The notes: generated from the letters alone by a model not told the origin. DNA of 64,000 nt from Serratia marcescens (GCF_029846115.1 NZ_JARVZZ010000001.1:2418001-2482000); one strand, 5' to 3'. Positions 1 through 9,955 are shown, counted from the stretch's first letter. A program made the numbers and translations.

Positions 1-83
1 TGATGGTGGTGATCACCACCACCCAGTTGGACGAGTGGTCGTTCAGCGCCGGGCGCGCCTCGATGATCGATCCGCAGACGTAA
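1..83 (+). CDS. C-terminal end of an unidentified upstream gene (partial)
   Basis: An open frame enters from the left edge and ends at TAA 81-83. Its last residues read ...QLDEWSFSAGRASMIDPQT, with a codon pattern typical of real coding sequence in this window. I do not recognise the protein. It is not the C-terminus of RhlE, which I would expect upstream of dinG from E. coli gene order. About 66 bases separate it from dinG. Only 27 codons are visible, so the call rests on the open frame and stop position. Confidence 0.35.
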   Translation, partial: MVVITTTQLDEWSFSAGRASMIDPQT

Positions 84-149
84 CTCGGGCTGACGCCGCG
101 AGCGGTCTGTGGGACAATAGCGCCATCATTTCGTTTAGATAAGAGTTGA

Positions 150-2348
150 ATGGCGCTCTCCTCCGCAGTTAAAGATCAGATTGGCCAGTGGTACAAAGCC
201 CTGCAGCAGCAAATACCGGATTTTATTTCCCGCGCGCCCCAGCGCCAGATGATCGCCGAGGTGGCGAAGACGCTGGCCGGTGACTACCCGCGCCATCTGG
301 CGATCGAGGCGCCGACCGGCGTCGGCAAAACGCTGTCTTACCTGATCCCGGGCATCGCCGTCGGGCGGGCGGAGAGCAAGCCGCTGGTGGTCAGCACCGC
401 CAACGTGGCGCTGCAGGACCAGATCTACAGCAAAGATTTGCCGCTGCTGAAGAAGATTATCCCCGATCTGAAATTTACCGGCGCCTTTGGCCGCGGGCGT
501 TACGTCTGCCCGCGCAACCTGGCGGCGATGAGCACCGACGTCAGTCAACAGGGCGATCTGACGCTGTTCCTCGACGACGAACTGGCGCCGTCCAGCGGCG
601 AAGAGCAGGCGCTGTGCCAGAAACTGGCCAAGGCGTTGGCCCGCTTCGAGTGGGACGGGCTGCGCGATCACTATCAACAGAGCATCGACGATCCGCTGTG
701 GGCCAAGCTGAGCACCGACAAGGCCAACTGCCTGGGGCGCAACTGCCATTACATCCGTGAATGCCCGTTCTATATCGCCCGCAAAGAGATCGAGAGCGCC
801 GACGTGGTGGTGGCCAACCACGCCCTGGTGATGGCGGCGCTGGAGACGGAATCGGTGCTGCCGAACCCGAAAGAGCTGCTGCTGGTGCTGGACGAAGGCC
901 ACCATTTGCCGGAGGTGGCGCGCGATGCGCTGGAGATCGACGGGGAAATCACCGCGCTCTCGACCAACCTGCAGTTGGACATGATCGTGCGCCAGGTCGA
1001 GCAGTGCATGACCCAATACCGGCCGAAGAATCCGCCGGGGCTGGCCAACAGCGAGCGGCTGAAGAACCATTGCGAGGAGCTGCGTGAGCTGGTGCAGATC
1101 TTCGAGCATCAGGTCAGTGCCTACCTGCCCGGCGACAGCGTGGCGGCCGAGCACCGTTTTGAAATGGGCGAGCTGCCGGCGGAGATGGTGGAGAGTTGCG
1201 CGCGGCTGTTCAAACTGACCGATGCGCTGCGCGGGCTGGCGGAGTTCGTGCTTAACGATCTCACCGAGCAGACCGGCAAGCATGACATCGTGCGCCTGCA
1301 CCGGTCGATCATTCAGATGAGCCGCACGCTGGGCTATCTGGAAGCGATGAGCAAGCTGTGGCGGCTGGCGGCGCTCGACAAGTCGTCCAACGCGCCGATC
1401 TCCAAATGGGTCACGCGCGAGCTGCGCGATAACGTTACCCATCTCTACCTGCACTGCGTCGGCATCCGCGTCAGCGACCAGCTGGAGAAGCTGCTGTGGC
1501 GCAAGGTGCCGCACGTGGTGGTCACCTCGGCCACGCTGCGTTCGCTGAACAGCTTCGCGCGTTTGCAGGAGATGAGCGGGTTGAGCGAGAAGGCCGGCGA
1601 TCGCTTCGAAACGCTCTCTTCGCCGTTCAATCATGTCGAACAGGGCAAGATTGTCATTCCGCAGATGCGCTACGAACCGGCGCTCGCCAACGAGGCGGAG
1701 CACCTTGAGGAGATGGCGCGATGTTTCCGCGCCGAGCAGGCGAGCGGCAAACACAAAGGCATGCTGATCCTGTTCAGCAGCCACCGGGCGATGCAGACTT
1801 TCCTCAGCTACGTGACCGATCTGCGGCTGATGCTGCTGGTGCAGGGCGACCAGCCGCGCTACCGGCTGGTGGAAGAACACCGCAAGCGGGTGGAGAAGGG
1901 CGTCGCCAGCGTGCTGGTGGGGCTGCAATCGTTCGCCGAAGGGTTGGATCTGAAAGGCGAGCTGCTGACCCAGGTACACATTCACAAAATTGCGTTCCCG
2001 CCGATCGACAGCCCGGTGATCATTACCGAAGGCGAGTGGCTGAAATCGCTGAAGCGCTATCCTTTCGAAGTGCAGAGCCTGCCGAGCGCCTCGTTCAACC
2101 TGATCCAGCAGGTCGGTCGCCTGATCCGCAGCAACCAATGCTACGGCGAGATCGTGATCTACGATCGTCGGCTGTTGACCAAAAACTACGGTTCGCGGCT
2201 GTTGGCGTCGCTGCCGGTGTTCCCGATCGAACAGCGCGCGGTGCCGGAGGCCGACAAGGCGCATCTGGCGGCGCTGAAATCCGCCGCCGACGCGGCCAAA
2301 AAAGAGAAGAAGCGCGGCAACCCGTTTGCCCGCAAGCGGCGGCGTTAA
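150..2348 (+). CDS. dinG: ATP-dependent DNA helicase DinG (Fe-S, 5'-3')
   Basis: A 732-aa superfamily 2, XPD-like helicase that unwinds DNA 5' to 3' and acts on D-loops, R-loops and forked structures. Walker A APTGVGKT lies at residues 54-61 and the DEGH box at 248-251. Four cysteines at 120, 194, 199 and 205 match the [4Fe-4S] ligands of E. coli DinG position for position. The C-terminal half holds the motif V/VI region (QQVGRLIR). The tail is lysine/arginine rich. The ATG at 150 begins the conserved N-terminus. No canonical LexA box (CTGT-N8-ACAG) is visible in the short upstream gap, unlike the SOS-regulated E. coli gene. The gene ends one base before the convergent Lrp-type gene. Confidence 0.97.
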   Translation: MALSSAVKDQIGQWYKALQQQIPDFISRAPQRQMIAEVAKTLAGDYPRHLAIEAPTGVGKTLSYLIPGIAVGRAESKPLVVSTANVALQDQIYSKDLPLLKKIIPDLKFTGAFGRGRYVCPRNLAAMSTDVSQQGDLTLFLDDELAPSSGEEQALCQKLAKALARFEWDGLRDHYQQSIDDPLWAKLSTDKANCLGRNCHYIRECPFYIARKEIESADVVVANHALVMAALETESVLPNPKELLLVLDEGHHLPEVARDALEIDGEITALSTNLQLDMIVRQVEQCMTQYRPKNPPGLANSERLKNHCEELRELVQIFEHQVSAYLPGDSVAAEHRFEMGELPAEMVESCARLFKLTDALRGLAEFVLNDLTEQTGKHDIVRLHRSIIQMSRTLGYLEAMSKLWRLAALDKSSNAPISKWVTRELRDNVTHLYLHCVGIRVSDQLEKLLWRKVPHVVVTSATLRSLNSFARLQEMSGLSEKAGDRFETLSSPFNHVEQGKIVIPQMRYEPALANEAEHLEEMARCFRAEQASGKHKGMLILFSSHRAMQTFLSYVTDLRLMLLVQGDQPRYRLVEEHRKRVEKGVASVLVGLQSFAEGLDLKGELLTQVHIHKIAFPPIDSPVIITEGEWLKSLKRYPFEVQSLPSASFNLIQQVGRLIRSNQCYGEIVIYDRRLLTKNYGSRLLASLPVFPIEQRAVPEADKAHLAALKSAADAAKKEKKRGNPFARKRRR

Positions 2349-2783
2349 TCAGAGCAGCGGCGGCAGGCGGCGTTTAACCGGCGTGGTTTTCACGATCGAG
2401 GTGTTGCTCTGTGCGTGTTCGGCCAGCCGATCGAGGGTGTGATCGAGCTGCTCCATCGAATGCGCCACCAGCCGTACGATAAAGCAGTCTTCACCGGTCA
2501 CCTTATCGCATTCGACCACTTCCGGGATCGCCTGAATCAGCTGTTCGACCTTTTTCAGCATGCCCGGCAGCGGCTTGATGCGCACCAGCGACTCGAAGGC
2601 GTAGCCCACCGCCTGCAGATTGACGTTCAGGGTATAGCCCTGGATCACGCCGTTTTCCTCCAGCCGCCGCAGCCTTTCCGAGGTGCTCGGCGACGACAGC
2701 CCCACCTGCGCGCTCAGCGTCTTCAACGATGCACGCGCATCTTCCGCCAGAATGGTCAGGATTTGGCGATCGATATCATCCAT
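2349..2783 (-). CDS. Lrp/AsnC family transcriptional regulator
   Basis: A 144-aa protein with the classic Lrp/AsnC layout. The N-terminal winged helix (starting MDDIDRQILTIL, with recognition region SPSTSERLRRLEENGVI) is followed by a RAM/AsnC ligand-binding domain (PEVVECDKVTGEDCFIVRL). I chose the ATG at 2781-2783 because the longer open frame upstream has no Lrp-like sequence and this start gives the canonical family N-terminus. It is divergent from the EamA exporter starting at 2920. That arrangement is common for Lrp-type regulators controlling amino-acid exporters, so the exporter is a likely target (inference). The ligand cannot be read from the sequence. Confidence 0.92.
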   Translation of the reverse strand: MDDIDRQILTILAEDARASLKTLSAQVGLSSPSTSERLRRLEENGVIQGYTLNVNLQAVGYAFESLVRIKPLPGMLKKVEQLIQAIPEVVECDKVTGEDCFIVRLVAHSMEQLDHTLDRLAEHAQSNTSIVKTTPVKRRLPPLL

Positions 2784-2919
2784 AACGCCTCCATTAGGTA
2801 TTTTATTTGTTATAGCTACGAGAAAAAGGCAGTTAAGCATATCTGCCTTCTTTATGCTATGGAAAGCAGTGCCGTGAAGCCGCAAGCTATGCCTCTGGGC
2901 AAGTTTGGAGGAACGCAAA

Positions 2920-3828
2920 ATGAATGCAGAGATAAAACGCGGATCGCTGGAGATGGCGGCGGCGATGTTGATTTCCGGCTCTATCGGCTGGTTTGTGTTG
3001 ATGTCCGGCCAGCCGGTTATCAACGTGGTGTTTTGGCGCTGCGCGGTGGGGGCGCTGGTGCTGCTGGCGGTGTGCGGCGCGCTGGGGCAACTGCGGCGCG
3101 ATGCGTTGACGCGCGCCACGCTGCTGCTGGCGATCGCCGGCGGCGTCGCGCTGGTGATCAACTGGCTGCTGCTGTTTGCCGCCTACTCCTATGCGTCTAT
3201 CTCCATCGCCACGGCGGTGTACAACACCCAGCCGTTTATGCTGGTGGGGCTGGGGGCGCTGTTTCTGGGGGAGCGGCTGACCGCCCGCAAACTGCTGTGG
3301 CTGGGGCTGGCGTTCGGCGGCATGATGCTGGTGGTGCTGGCGCAGCCGCGGCAGGCGGGGGAACAGAGTCATTATCTGGCGGGCATCGCGCTGGCGCTCG
3401 GGGCGGCGTTTTTCTACGCCCTGATGGCGCTGGCGGCCAAGCGGCTGAAGGGCACGCCGCCGCATCTTATCGCGCTGATCCAGGTGGCGGTGGGGGCAGT
3501 GATGCTGTTGCCGCTGGTGGATTTCCACGTTTCGGCCAGCGCTGGGCAGTGGGGAATGCTGGCGACGCTCGGCGTGCTGCACACCGGCCTGATGTATGTG
3601 TTGATGTACGGCGCCCTGCAGAAGCTGCCGACTAACCTGATCGGTTCGCTGTCGTTCATCTACCCGATCGCCGCCATGCTGGTGGATCGCCTGGCGTTTG
3701 GCCACCGGCTGTCTGCATGGCAGCTGCTGGGCGCGGCGATCATTCTGCTGGCGGCGGCGGGCATGAACCTGCTGGGCGAGCGGCGAGCGCGGCTGCTGCC
3801 GGCCTCAGACGGCCGGCGCGCCGGCTGA
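2920..3828 (+). CDS. EamA/DMT family transporter (10 TM)
   Basis: A 302-aa inner-membrane protein made almost entirely of hydrophobic segments, with two EamA repeats (about 10 helices), of the drug/metabolite transporter superfamily. These proteins usually export amino acids or small metabolites. The ATG at 2920 sits nine bases after a GGAGG Shine-Dalgarno at 2907-2911, which decides against an in-frame TTG at 2905. It is divergent from an Lrp/AsnC regulator, suggesting Lrp-controlled export of an amino acid or related compound (inference). It ends just before the convergent prpR stop. Confidence 0.9.
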   Translation: MNAEIKRGSLEMAAAMLISGSIGWFVLMSGQPVINVVFWRCAVGALVLLAVCGALGQLRRDALTRATLLLAIAGGVALVINWLLLFAAYSYASISIATAVYNTQPFMLVGLGALFLGERLTARKLLWLGLAFGGMMLVVLAQPRQAGEQSHYLAGIALALGAAFFYALMALAAKRLKGTPPHLIALIQVAVGAVMLLPLVDFHVSASAGQWGMLATLGVLHTGLMYVLMYGALQKLPTNLIGSLSFIYPIAAMLVDRLAFGHRLSAWQLLGAAIILLAAAGMNLLGERRARLLPASDGRRAG

Positions 3829-3831
3829 TGC

Positions 3832-5421
3832 TCAGTTCGTTTTTTTCAGCCGGCGCCATAACGTGGTGCGGCTGATCCCGAGCAACCGGGCGGCGGCGGC
3901 GTGGTCGCCCCCGCACCGCGCCAGCGCCTCATGAGCGGAGACGGGCGCTACCGGCGTCTCGGGCGGTGTGGCCGCCGCCAGCTCCGGCAACAGCCAGCGC
4001 AGCGTCTCGCCGCTCGGCGCGGCGCCGGTGCTCAGCATCAGCGCCACCCGCTCCATCATGTTGCGCAGTTCGCGCAGGTTGCCGGGCCAGGCGTAATGAC
4101 TCAGCGCGGCGTAACAGCCGGCCAGGGCGGCGCGCAGCGGCTCCGTCAGCGGCACGTCGAGCGCCGCCAGTGACCGTTTCAGAAAGTGTTCCGCCAACAT
4201 CGCGATATCGTCGCCGCGCGCCCGCAGCGGCGGCAGCTGCAGCCGCAGGGCGCTCAGGCGGTAGAACAGATCGGCGCGAAAGTCGCCCCGTTGAATCGCC
4301 TGCTCCAGGTGGCTGTGGGTGGCGCTGATGACGCGAAAGTCGACCGTTACCGGCTGTTGCCCACCCACCCGGGTGACAGTTTTCTCTTCCAGCGCGCGCA
4401 ACAACCGGGTTTGCAGGTGCAGCGGCATTTCGCCGATCTCATCCAGAAACAGGGTGCCGCCGTTGGCGGTTTCCAGCAGCCCACGTCGGCCGCCGCGCCG
4501 TGAGCCGGTAAAGGCGCCTTCCTCATAGCCGAACAGCTCCGCCTCCAGCAGCGATTCGGTGATGGCGCCGCAGTTGATGGCGACGAACGGCGGCGTCGCG
4601 CCCCTGGACGGTGCGCCGCGTCGGGAAAAGTATTCCCGGTGGATCGCCTGCGCCGCCAGCTCCTTGCCGGTGCCGGTTTCTCCTTCAATTAATACCGCGG
4701 CCGGCGAGCGGGCGTACAGCATGATGGTGCGCCGCGCCTGCTCCATCTGCGGGGACTCGCCCTGCAAATCGCCCAGCCCGTAGCGCGGCTGCAGGGTATT
4801 GCGCGCGGCGTAGTCACCGCCGCGTTTGCCGCCGCCCAGCATCAGGCGCGTTACGTCCAGCGCATCGCTGAAGGCGGCGCGCAGGGTGGCGGCGGAATAG
4901 AGAAAAATGGCGGTGAGCCCGGCCTCTTCCGCCAGATCGCTGATGAGGCCGGCGCCGACCACGGCCTGAATGCCGACGGCTTTCAGCTCGGCGATCTGGC
5001 CGCGGGCGTCCTCTTCGGTGACGTAACTGCGCTGCTCCAGCGGCAGATCGAAGGTCTGCTGGAACTCCAGCAGCGCGGGCAGGGGGGTTTTATAGGTGAT
5101 GACGCCGATCCGATCGGCGGTTCTGCGCGCCTTGCTCAGCGCCTGCAGCAGGTCGAAGCCGCCGGGCTTGACCAAAATGACCGGCACCGACAGGCGGCTT
5201 TTCAGGTAGGCGCCGTTGGAGCCGGCGGCGATGATGGCGTCGCAAGGCTCGGTAGCCAGGCGAGCGCGGATGTGCTGCACCGCCTCCTCAAAGCCGAGGC
5301 GGATCGGGGTGATGGTCGCCAGATGGTCGAACTCGAGGCTGATGTCCCGGAACAGATCGAACAGGCGGGTGATGGAGACGGTCCAGATCACCGGTTTGTC
5401 CGGCGTAATGTGATCGCTCAT
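3832..5421 (-). CDS. prpR: Propionate catabolism sigma-54 activator PrpR
   Basis: A 529-aa bacterial enhancer-binding protein (E. coli PrpR is 528 aa). The N-terminal PrpR_N sensory domain (about 1-210) responds to 2-methylcitrate in the known family members. The central AAA+ sigma-54 interaction domain has Walker A GETGTGKE at 247-254, the GAFTGS loop at 302-307 and Walker B GGTLFLDE at 321-328. A Fis-type helix-turn-helix closes the C-terminus (about 495-529, [14 protein letters not shown]). It is transcribed divergently from prpBCD across a 245-bp gap holding GTTTCA/TGAAAC repeats and a sigma-54 promoter, so it is the expected activator of that operon. Confidence 0.96.
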   Translation of the reverse strand: MSDHITPDKPVIWTVSITRLFDLFRDISLEFDHLATITPIRLGFEEAVQHIRARLATEPCDAIIAAGSNGAYLKSRLSVPVILVKPGGFDLLQALSKARRTADRIGVITYKTPLPALLEFQQTFDLPLEQRSYVTEEDARGQIAELKAVGIQAVVGAGLISDLAEEAGLTAIFLYSAATLRAAFSDALDVTRLMLGGGKRGGDYAARNTLQPRYGLGDLQGESPQMEQARRTIMLYARSPAAVLIEGETGTGKELAAQAIHREYFSRRGAPSRGATPPFVAINCGAITESLLEAELFGYEEGAFTGSRRGGRRGLLETANGGTLFLDEIGEMPLHLQTRLLRALEEKTVTRVGGQQPVTVDFRVISATHSHLEQAIQRGDFRADLFYRLSALRLQLPPLRARGDDIAMLAEHFLKRSLAALDVPLTEPLRAALAGCYAALSHYAWPGNLRELRNMMERVALMLSTGAAPSGETLRWLLPELAAATPPETPVAPVSAHEALARCGGDHAAAARLLGISRTTLWRRLKKTN

Positions 5422-5463
5422 GGCGGGTTACCGAATGGAAGAGACTGCATTAGGTGTAGCCCG

Positions 5464-5522
5464 GTTTCAGCTATGTTTCAAATTCGCTACGTGCAACAGC
5501 AATTGAAACGTTAACTGAAACG
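5464..5522. promoter_or_regulatory. Candidate PrpR operator: paired GTTTCA / TGAAAC repeats
   Basis: GTTTCAG at 5464 and GTTTCAA at 5475 are spaced 11 bp. TTGAAAC at 5503 and CTGAAAC at 5515 are spaced 12 bp on the opposite strand, making a symmetric array of four sites one helical turn apart in each pair. It lies about 95-150 bp upstream of the prpB sigma-54 promoter, the usual position for an enhancer. Assignment to PrpR is inference from position. Confidence 0.6.
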
Positions 5523-5615
5523 TTTTTTATTCCTTTGCCTGGCCAATGGCGCTGCAGATTTTTTAACTCACTTATTTTTAACGTTTTTAATTTTTCTCCT
5601 CACCGAAGTACAACC

Positions 5616-5631
5616 TGGCCCGCCCTTTGCT
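5616..5631 (+). promoter_or_regulatory. Sigma-54 (-24/-12) promoter of prpBCD
   Basis: TGGCCCG-CCCT-TTGCT matches the sigma-54 consensus TGGCACG-N4-TTGCW, with the invariant GG and GC dinucleotides separated by exactly 10 bases. Transcription would start near 5642, about 25 bases before the prpB ATG. PrpR is a sigma-54 activator, so promoter and regulator agree. Confidence 0.85.
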
Positions 5632-5666
5632 CTGTCTGTTTCATCTAGCTAATCGGAGAGAACGTC

Positions 5667-6557
5667 ATGACGCTGCGCTCACCCGGGCTCGCCTTTCGTC
5701 AGGCCCTGAGTAAAGAAAAACCTCTGCAAATCGCCGGCGCGATCAACGCCAACCATGCGCTGCTGGCCCAGCGGGCCGGGTTCCAGGCCATCTACCTTTC
5801 CGGCGGCGGCGTGGCGGCCGGTTCGTTGGGGCTGCCGGATTTGGGCATTTCGACCCTGGACGATGTGCTGACCGACATTCGCCGCATCACCGACGTTTGC
5901 CCGCTGCCGCTGCTGGTGGATGTCGACAGCGGTTTCGGCGCTTCGGCGTTCAACGTCGCCCGCACGGTGCGCTCGGTGAGCAAGGCCGGGGCGGCGGCGC
6001 TGCATATCGAAGATCAGGTCGGCGCCAAGCGCTGCGGCCATCGCCCCAATAAGGCCATCGTCTCCACCGAAGAGATGGTGGATCGCATCAAGGCGGCGGT
6101 GGATGCGCGCAGCGATCCGGACTTCGTGATCATGGCGCGCACCGATGCGCTGGCGGTGGAGGGGCTGGAGGCGGCCATCGAGCGCGCTCAGGCTTATGTG
6201 GCGGCTGGGGCCGACATGCTGTTCCCGGAAGCGATCACCGAATTGGGCATGTATCGCCGTTTCGCCGAAGCGACGCAGGTGCCGATCCTCGCCAACATCA
6301 CCGAATTCGGCGCGACGCCGCTGTTTACCATCGACGAGCTGCGCAGCGCTCGGGTGGATATGGCGCTGTATCCGCTGTCGGCCTTCCGGGCGATGAACCG
6401 CGCGGCGGAGCGGGTATACCGCGCCCTGCGCGAGGAGGGCACGCAGAAAAGCGTCATCGACACCATGCAGACCCGCAACGAGCTGTACGAAAGCATCAAC
6501 TACTATTTGTTCGAAGAGAAACTCGACGCCCTGTTCGCTCGCCAGCGCGACGAATAG
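5667..6557 (+). CDS. prpB: 2-methylisocitrate lyase PrpB
   Basis: A 296-aa member of the isocitrate lyase/PEP mutase superfamily (TIM barrel, Mg2+-dependent, cytoplasmic). It cleaves (2R,3S)-2-methylisocitrate to pyruvate and succinate, the last step of the methylcitrate cycle for propionate. The catalytic loop KRCGHRPNK lies at 121-129 with the active-site Cys123, and metal-binding acidic residues are in LVDVDSGFG (83-91). An ATG at 5667 follows a GGAGAG ribosome site. It is the first gene of prpBCD, 25 bases after the predicted start of the sigma-54 transcript. Confidence 0.97.
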   Translation: MTLRSPGLAFRQALSKEKPLQIAGAINANHALLAQRAGFQAIYLSGGGVAAGSLGLPDLGISTLDDVLTDIRRITDVCPLPLLVDVDSGFGASAFNVARTVRSVSKAGAAALHIEDQVGAKRCGHRPNKAIVSTEEMVDRIKAAVDARSDPDFVIMARTDALAVEGLEAAIERAQAYVAAGADMLFPEAITELGMYRRFAEATQVPILANITEFGATPLFTIDELRSARVDMALYPLSAFRAMNRAAERVYRALREEGTQKSVIDTMQTRNELYESINYYLFEEKLDALFARQRDE

Positions 6558-6590
6558 GCGCCATTCACGCAGAAGCCAAATGAGGACAGT

Positions 6591-7754
6591 ATGAGCCAAG
6601 CGATCCCCCCGCAAAGCCCGACTGGCGTTAAGCCGAAAAAATCCGTGGCGTTATCCGGCGTACCCGCCGGGAATACCGCGCTGTGCTCCGTAGGGCGCAG
6701 CGGCAACGATCTGCACTACCGCGGTTACGACATTCTCGATCTTGCGCGCCACTGCGAGTTTGAAGAGGTCGCCCACCTGCTGATCCACGGCAAGTTGCCC
6801 AACCGCGACGAGCTGCAGGCCTATAAACACCGTCTCAAAGCGCTGCGCGGCCTGCCGGCCAGCGTGCGCACGGTGTTGGAGGCGCTGCCTGCGGCGTCTC
6901 ACCCGATGGACGTGATGCGCACCGGCGTCTCGGCCCTTGGCTGCACGCTGCCGGAAAAAGAGCAGCACGGCGCGGCCGGCGCGCGCGACATCGCCGACCG
7001 GCTGCTGGCGTCGCTGGGATCGATGCTGCTGTATTGGTATCACTACAGCCACAACGGCGAGCGCATTCAGCCGGAGACCGACGACGATTCCATCGGCGGC
7101 CACTTTCTGCACCTGTTGCACGGCGAAACGCCTTCCGCCAGCTGGGAACAGGCGATGCACGCTTCCTTGATCCTGTACGCCGAGCATGAGTTCAACGCCT
7201 CGACCTTCGCCGGCCGGGTGATCGCCGGCACCGGATCCGACGTCTATTCGGCGATTGTCGGCGCCATTGGCGCGCTGCGCGGGCCGAAACACGGCGGCGC
7301 CAACGAGGTGTCGCTGGAGATCCAGCAACGTTATGAAACGCCGGACGAAGCGGAAGCCGACATTCGCCGCCGCATCGACAACAAAGAGGTGGTGATTGGC
7401 TTCGGGCACCCGGTGTACACCGTCTCCGATCCGCGCCATCAGGTGATCAAAGAGATCGCGTTGCGCCTGTCGCAGGAGGCGGGCGCGATGAAGCTGTATG
7501 ACATCGCCGATCGGCTGGAAAGCGTCATGCGCGACACCAAAAACATGTTCCCCAACCTCGACTGGTTCTCGGCGGTGTCTTATCACCAACTGGGGGTGCC
7601 CACCGAAATGTTCACGCCGCTGTTTGTTATGGCGCGGGTGAGCGGCTGGTCGGCGCACATCATCGAGCAACGGCAGGACAACAAAATCATTCGCCCGTCC
7701 GCCAACTATACCGGGCCGGAAGCGCGGGCGTTCGTACCGCTGGATCAGCGCTGA
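6591..7754 (+). CDS. prpC: 2-methylcitrate synthase PrpC
   Basis: A 387-aa citrate-synthase-fold enzyme that condenses propionyl-CoA with oxaloacetate to 2-methylcitrate. The expected citrate synthase active-site histidines sit in GPKHGGANE and GFGHPVY, followed by the catalytic aspartate region [11 protein letters not shown]. The length equals the usual 2-methylcitrate synthases and is shorter than hexameric GltA, which is about 430 aa. It starts 33 bases after prpB behind a GAGGA site. It needs propionyl-CoA, yet no prpE (propionyl-CoA synthetase) lies in this cluster. Confidence 0.97.
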   Translation: MSQAIPPQSPTGVKPKKSVALSGVPAGNTALCSVGRSGNDLHYRGYDILDLARHCEFEEVAHLLIHGKLPNRDELQAYKHRLKALRGLPASVRTVLEALPAASHPMDVMRTGVSALGCTLPEKEQHGAAGARDIADRLLASLGSMLLYWYHYSHNGERIQPETDDDSIGGHFLHLLHGETPSASWEQAMHASLILYAEHEFNASTFAGRVIAGTGSDVYSAIVGAIGALRGPKHGGANEVSLEIQQRYETPDEAEADIRRRIDNKEVVIGFGHPVYTVSDPRHQVIKEIALRLSQEAGAMKLYDIADRLESVMRDTKNMFPNLDWFSAVSYHQLGVPTEMFTPLFVMARVSGWSAHIIEQRQDNKIIRPSANYTGPEARAFVPLDQR

Positions 7755-7791
7755 GCGCCGATTGTTATTCACTATGGAGTCTTCGGGAATC

Positions 7792-9246
7792 ATGATGCTT
7801 GAGTCTGCCAATACCCGCCGTCCGCCGTTCGATCGCGAAATGATCGATATCGTCGATTATGTGATGAAAGAGGCCGTCGATACCCCGGCGGCGTACCGCA
7901 CCGCCCACTATTGCCTGCTCGATACCCTCGGCTGCGGGCTGGAGGCGCTGAGCTATCCGGCCTGCAAGAAACTGATGGGGCCGGTGGTGCCGGGCGCCGA
8001 GGTGCTGAACGGCAGCCGGGTGCCGGGCACCCGCTTCCAGTTGGATCCGGTGCAGGCGGCGTTCAATATCGGCGCCATGATTCGCTGGCTCGACTTCAAT
8101 GACACCTGGCTGGCGGCGGAGTGGGGCCACCCGTCGGACAACCTGGGCGGGATCCTGGCGGTGGCCGACTGGCTCTCGCGCCAGGCGGTGGCGGCGGGCA
8201 AGGCGCCGCTGACCATGCGGCAGGTGTTGATCGCCATGATCAAGGCGCATGAGATCCAGGGCTGCCTGGCGCTGGAAAATGCCTTCAACCGGGTGGGGTT
8301 GGATCACGTGCTGCTGGTGAAGGTGGCGTCCACCGCGGTGGTGGCGCAGCTGCTCGGCCTGAGCCGGGCGGAGATCCTGAACGCGGTGTCGCTGGCGTGG
8401 GTGGACGGGCAGTCGCTGCGTACCTATCGCCACGCGCCGAACGCCGGCACCCGCAAATCCTGGGCGGCGGGGGATGCGACCGCCCGCGCGGTGCGGCTGG
8501 CGCTGATGGCCGCCACCGGCGAAATGGGCTATCCCTCGGCGCTGACGGCGCCGACCTGGGGGTTTTACGACGTTTCATTCAACGGCAAACCCTTCCGCTT
8601 CCAGCGGCCGTACGGCGCGTACGTGATGGAGAACGTGCTGTTTAAAATTTCGTTCCCGGCGGAGTTCCATGCCCAGACCGCCGTGGAGGCGGCCATGACG
8701 CTGCACCGCCAGATGCAGGCCGCCGGCAAAACCGCCGCCGACATCGCCAGGGTGAGCATCCGCACCCACGAGGCCTGCCTGCGCATTATCGACAAGCAGG
8801 GGCCGCTGGATAACCCGGCGGATCGCGATCACTGCATTCAGTATATGGTGGCGATCCCGCTGCTGTTCGGCCGGCTGACGGCGGGGGACTACGAGGATCG
8901 GGTGGCCGAGGATCCGCACATCGACGCATTGCGCGGCAAGATCCATTGCCATGAAGATCCCGCCTTCACCCGCGATTATCACGATCCGGAAAAACGATCG
9001 ATCGCCAATGCGCTGACGGTAGAGTTCGCTGATGGCAGCCGCCTGGATGAGGTGGCGGTGGAGTACCCTATCGGCCATGCGCGGCGGCGCGAAGAGGGCA
9101 TCCCACTGCTGATCGAGAAGTTCAAAACCAACCTGGCGCGCCAGTTCCCGGCCCTGCAGCAGCAGCGCATTCTCGAGGTGTCGCTGGACCGGCAGCGGCT
9201 GGCGCAGATGCCGGTCAACGAATACCTCGATCTGTGGGTGATCTGA
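7792..9246 (+). CDS. prpD: 2-methylcitrate dehydratase PrpD
   Basis: A MmgE/PrpD-family enzyme of about 484 aa (E. coli 483) that dehydrates 2-methylcitrate to 2-methyl-cis-aconitate. The conserved N-terminal block [15 protein letters not shown] and the family segments [19 protein letters not shown] and [14 protein letters not shown] are present. Four in-frame ATGs exist at 7762, 7774, 7792 and 7795. I chose 7792, giving the family length with a GGGA ribosome site just upstream, but 7774 is not excluded. It starts 37 bases after prpC and is the last prp gene. The next gene is an unrelated LysE exporter, and a hairpin follows at 9251-9281. Confidence 0.95.
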   Translation: MMLESANTRRPPFDREMIDIVDYVMKEAVDTPAAYRTAHYCLLDTLGCGLEALSYPACKKLMGPVVPGAEVLNGSRVPGTRFQLDPVQAAFNIGAMIRWLDFNDTWLAAEWGHPSDNLGGILAVADWLSRQAVAAGKAPLTMRQVLIAMIKAHEIQGCLALENAFNRVGLDHVLLVKVASTAVVAQLLGLSRAEILNAVSLAWVDGQSLRTYRHAPNAGTRKSWAAGDATARAVRLALMAATGEMGYPSALTAPTWGFYDVSFNGKPFRFQRPYGAYVMENVLFKISFPAEFHAQTAVEAAMTLHRQMQAAGKTAADIARVSIRTHEACLRIIDKQGPLDNPADRDHCIQYMVAIPLLFGRLTAGDYEDRVAEDPHIDALRGKIHCHEDPAFTRDYHDPEKRSIANALTVEFADGSRLDEVAVEYPIGHARRREEGIPLLIEKFKTNLARQFPALQQQRILEVSLDRQRLAQMPVNEYLDLWVI

Positions 9247-9250
9247 CGCG

Positions 9251-9281
9251 AGCGACGCTGACAAGCCACGTCGGCGTCGCT
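9251..9281 (+). terminator. Hairpin after prpD (candidate terminator)
   Basis: AGCGACGCTGAC at 9251-9262 pairs with GTCGGCGTCGCT at 9270-9281, a 12-bp stem with one G-T pair and a 7-base loop, five bases after the prpD stop. There is no T-run, so Rho-independent function is uncertain. It would separate prpBCD from the LysE gene. Confidence 0.4.
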
Positions 9282-9325
9282 ATGATGGACGCTCCATTCC
9301 CGTCCATCTTCTTATCAGGTGATTC

Positions 9326-9955
9326 ATGATTGATGCCGCAACGCTGTTGTTGTTTTCCGGTGCCTGCGTGGCGCTGGCGCTGACCCCCGGCCCGGATATG
9401 CTGCTGATCGCTTCGCGCAGCGTCAGCCAGGGGCGGCGCGCCGGTTTCGCTTCGCTGGCGGGCATTCAGCTCGGCACGTATTGCCACGCGTTGGCGGCGG
9501 CGCTGGGGTTGTCGCAACTGTTCGTCGCCGTGCCGCTGGCCTACGACGCGGTGAGAATGCTGGGCGCCGCCTATCTGCTCTATCTGGCGTGGAAAACGCT
9601 GCGATCCGGCAGCAGTTTGCAGGCTTCTGCCGGATTGCAGGCGGTGCCGACGGCGCGCATCTTCCGCCAGGGGCTGTTCACCAACATCCTCAACCCGAAA
9701 ATGGCGCTGTTCGTGCTGGCGCTGTTCCCGCAGTTTATCGATCCGCGTTCAGGCTCGGTGGTGGTGCAGATGCTGGCGCTGGCGACGGTGCTGAATCTGG
9801 TGGGGTTGCTGATTAACGGCGGGGTGATCCTGGCGGTCAGCGGCATGAAAAGCCGCTTCGCCGGCCGCCGCTTCAGCGCCCGCTGGCCGAACTACCTGCT
9901 GAGCGGGGTGTTCGCCGGGCTGGCCTGCAAGCTCATTTTCGACAGCCGCCGCTAA
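9326..9955 (+). CDS. LysE/RhtB family amino-acid exporter
   Basis: A 209-aa inner-membrane protein with five to six hydrophobic segments. It has the LysE-family N-terminal signature ALTPGPDMLLIASRSVSQGRRAGF (about residues 17-40, motif TPGPD) and a conserved NPKMALF segment in the middle. Family members export lysine, homoserine, threonine or related amino acids. The substrate here is not evident. The ATG at 9326 follows CAGGTG. The gene is convergent with the XRE regulator downstream, their ends overlapping by four bases. Confidence 0.9.
   Translation: MIDAATLLLFSGACVALALTPGPDMLLIASRSVSQGRRAGFASLAGIQLGTYCHALAAALGLSQLFVAVPLAYDAVRMLGAAYLLYLAWKTLRSGSSLQASAGLQAVPTARIFRQGLFTNILNPKMALFVLALFPQFIDPRSGSVVVQMLALATVLNLVGLLINGGVILAVSGMKSRFAGRRFSARWPNYLLSGVFAGLACKLIFDSRR

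Noticed and set aside
84..149. LexA (SOS) box upstream of dinG
   Set aside because: The only CTGT is followed by GGGACAATAGCG, which lacks the ACAG half at eight-base spacing.
135..2264. A 709-codon open frame on the minus strand opposite dinG
   Set aside because: It is the antisense shadow of a GC-rich coding gene (low-complexity His/Gln/Arg/Ala/Leu composition, no ribosome site); dinG on the plus strand is a full family match.
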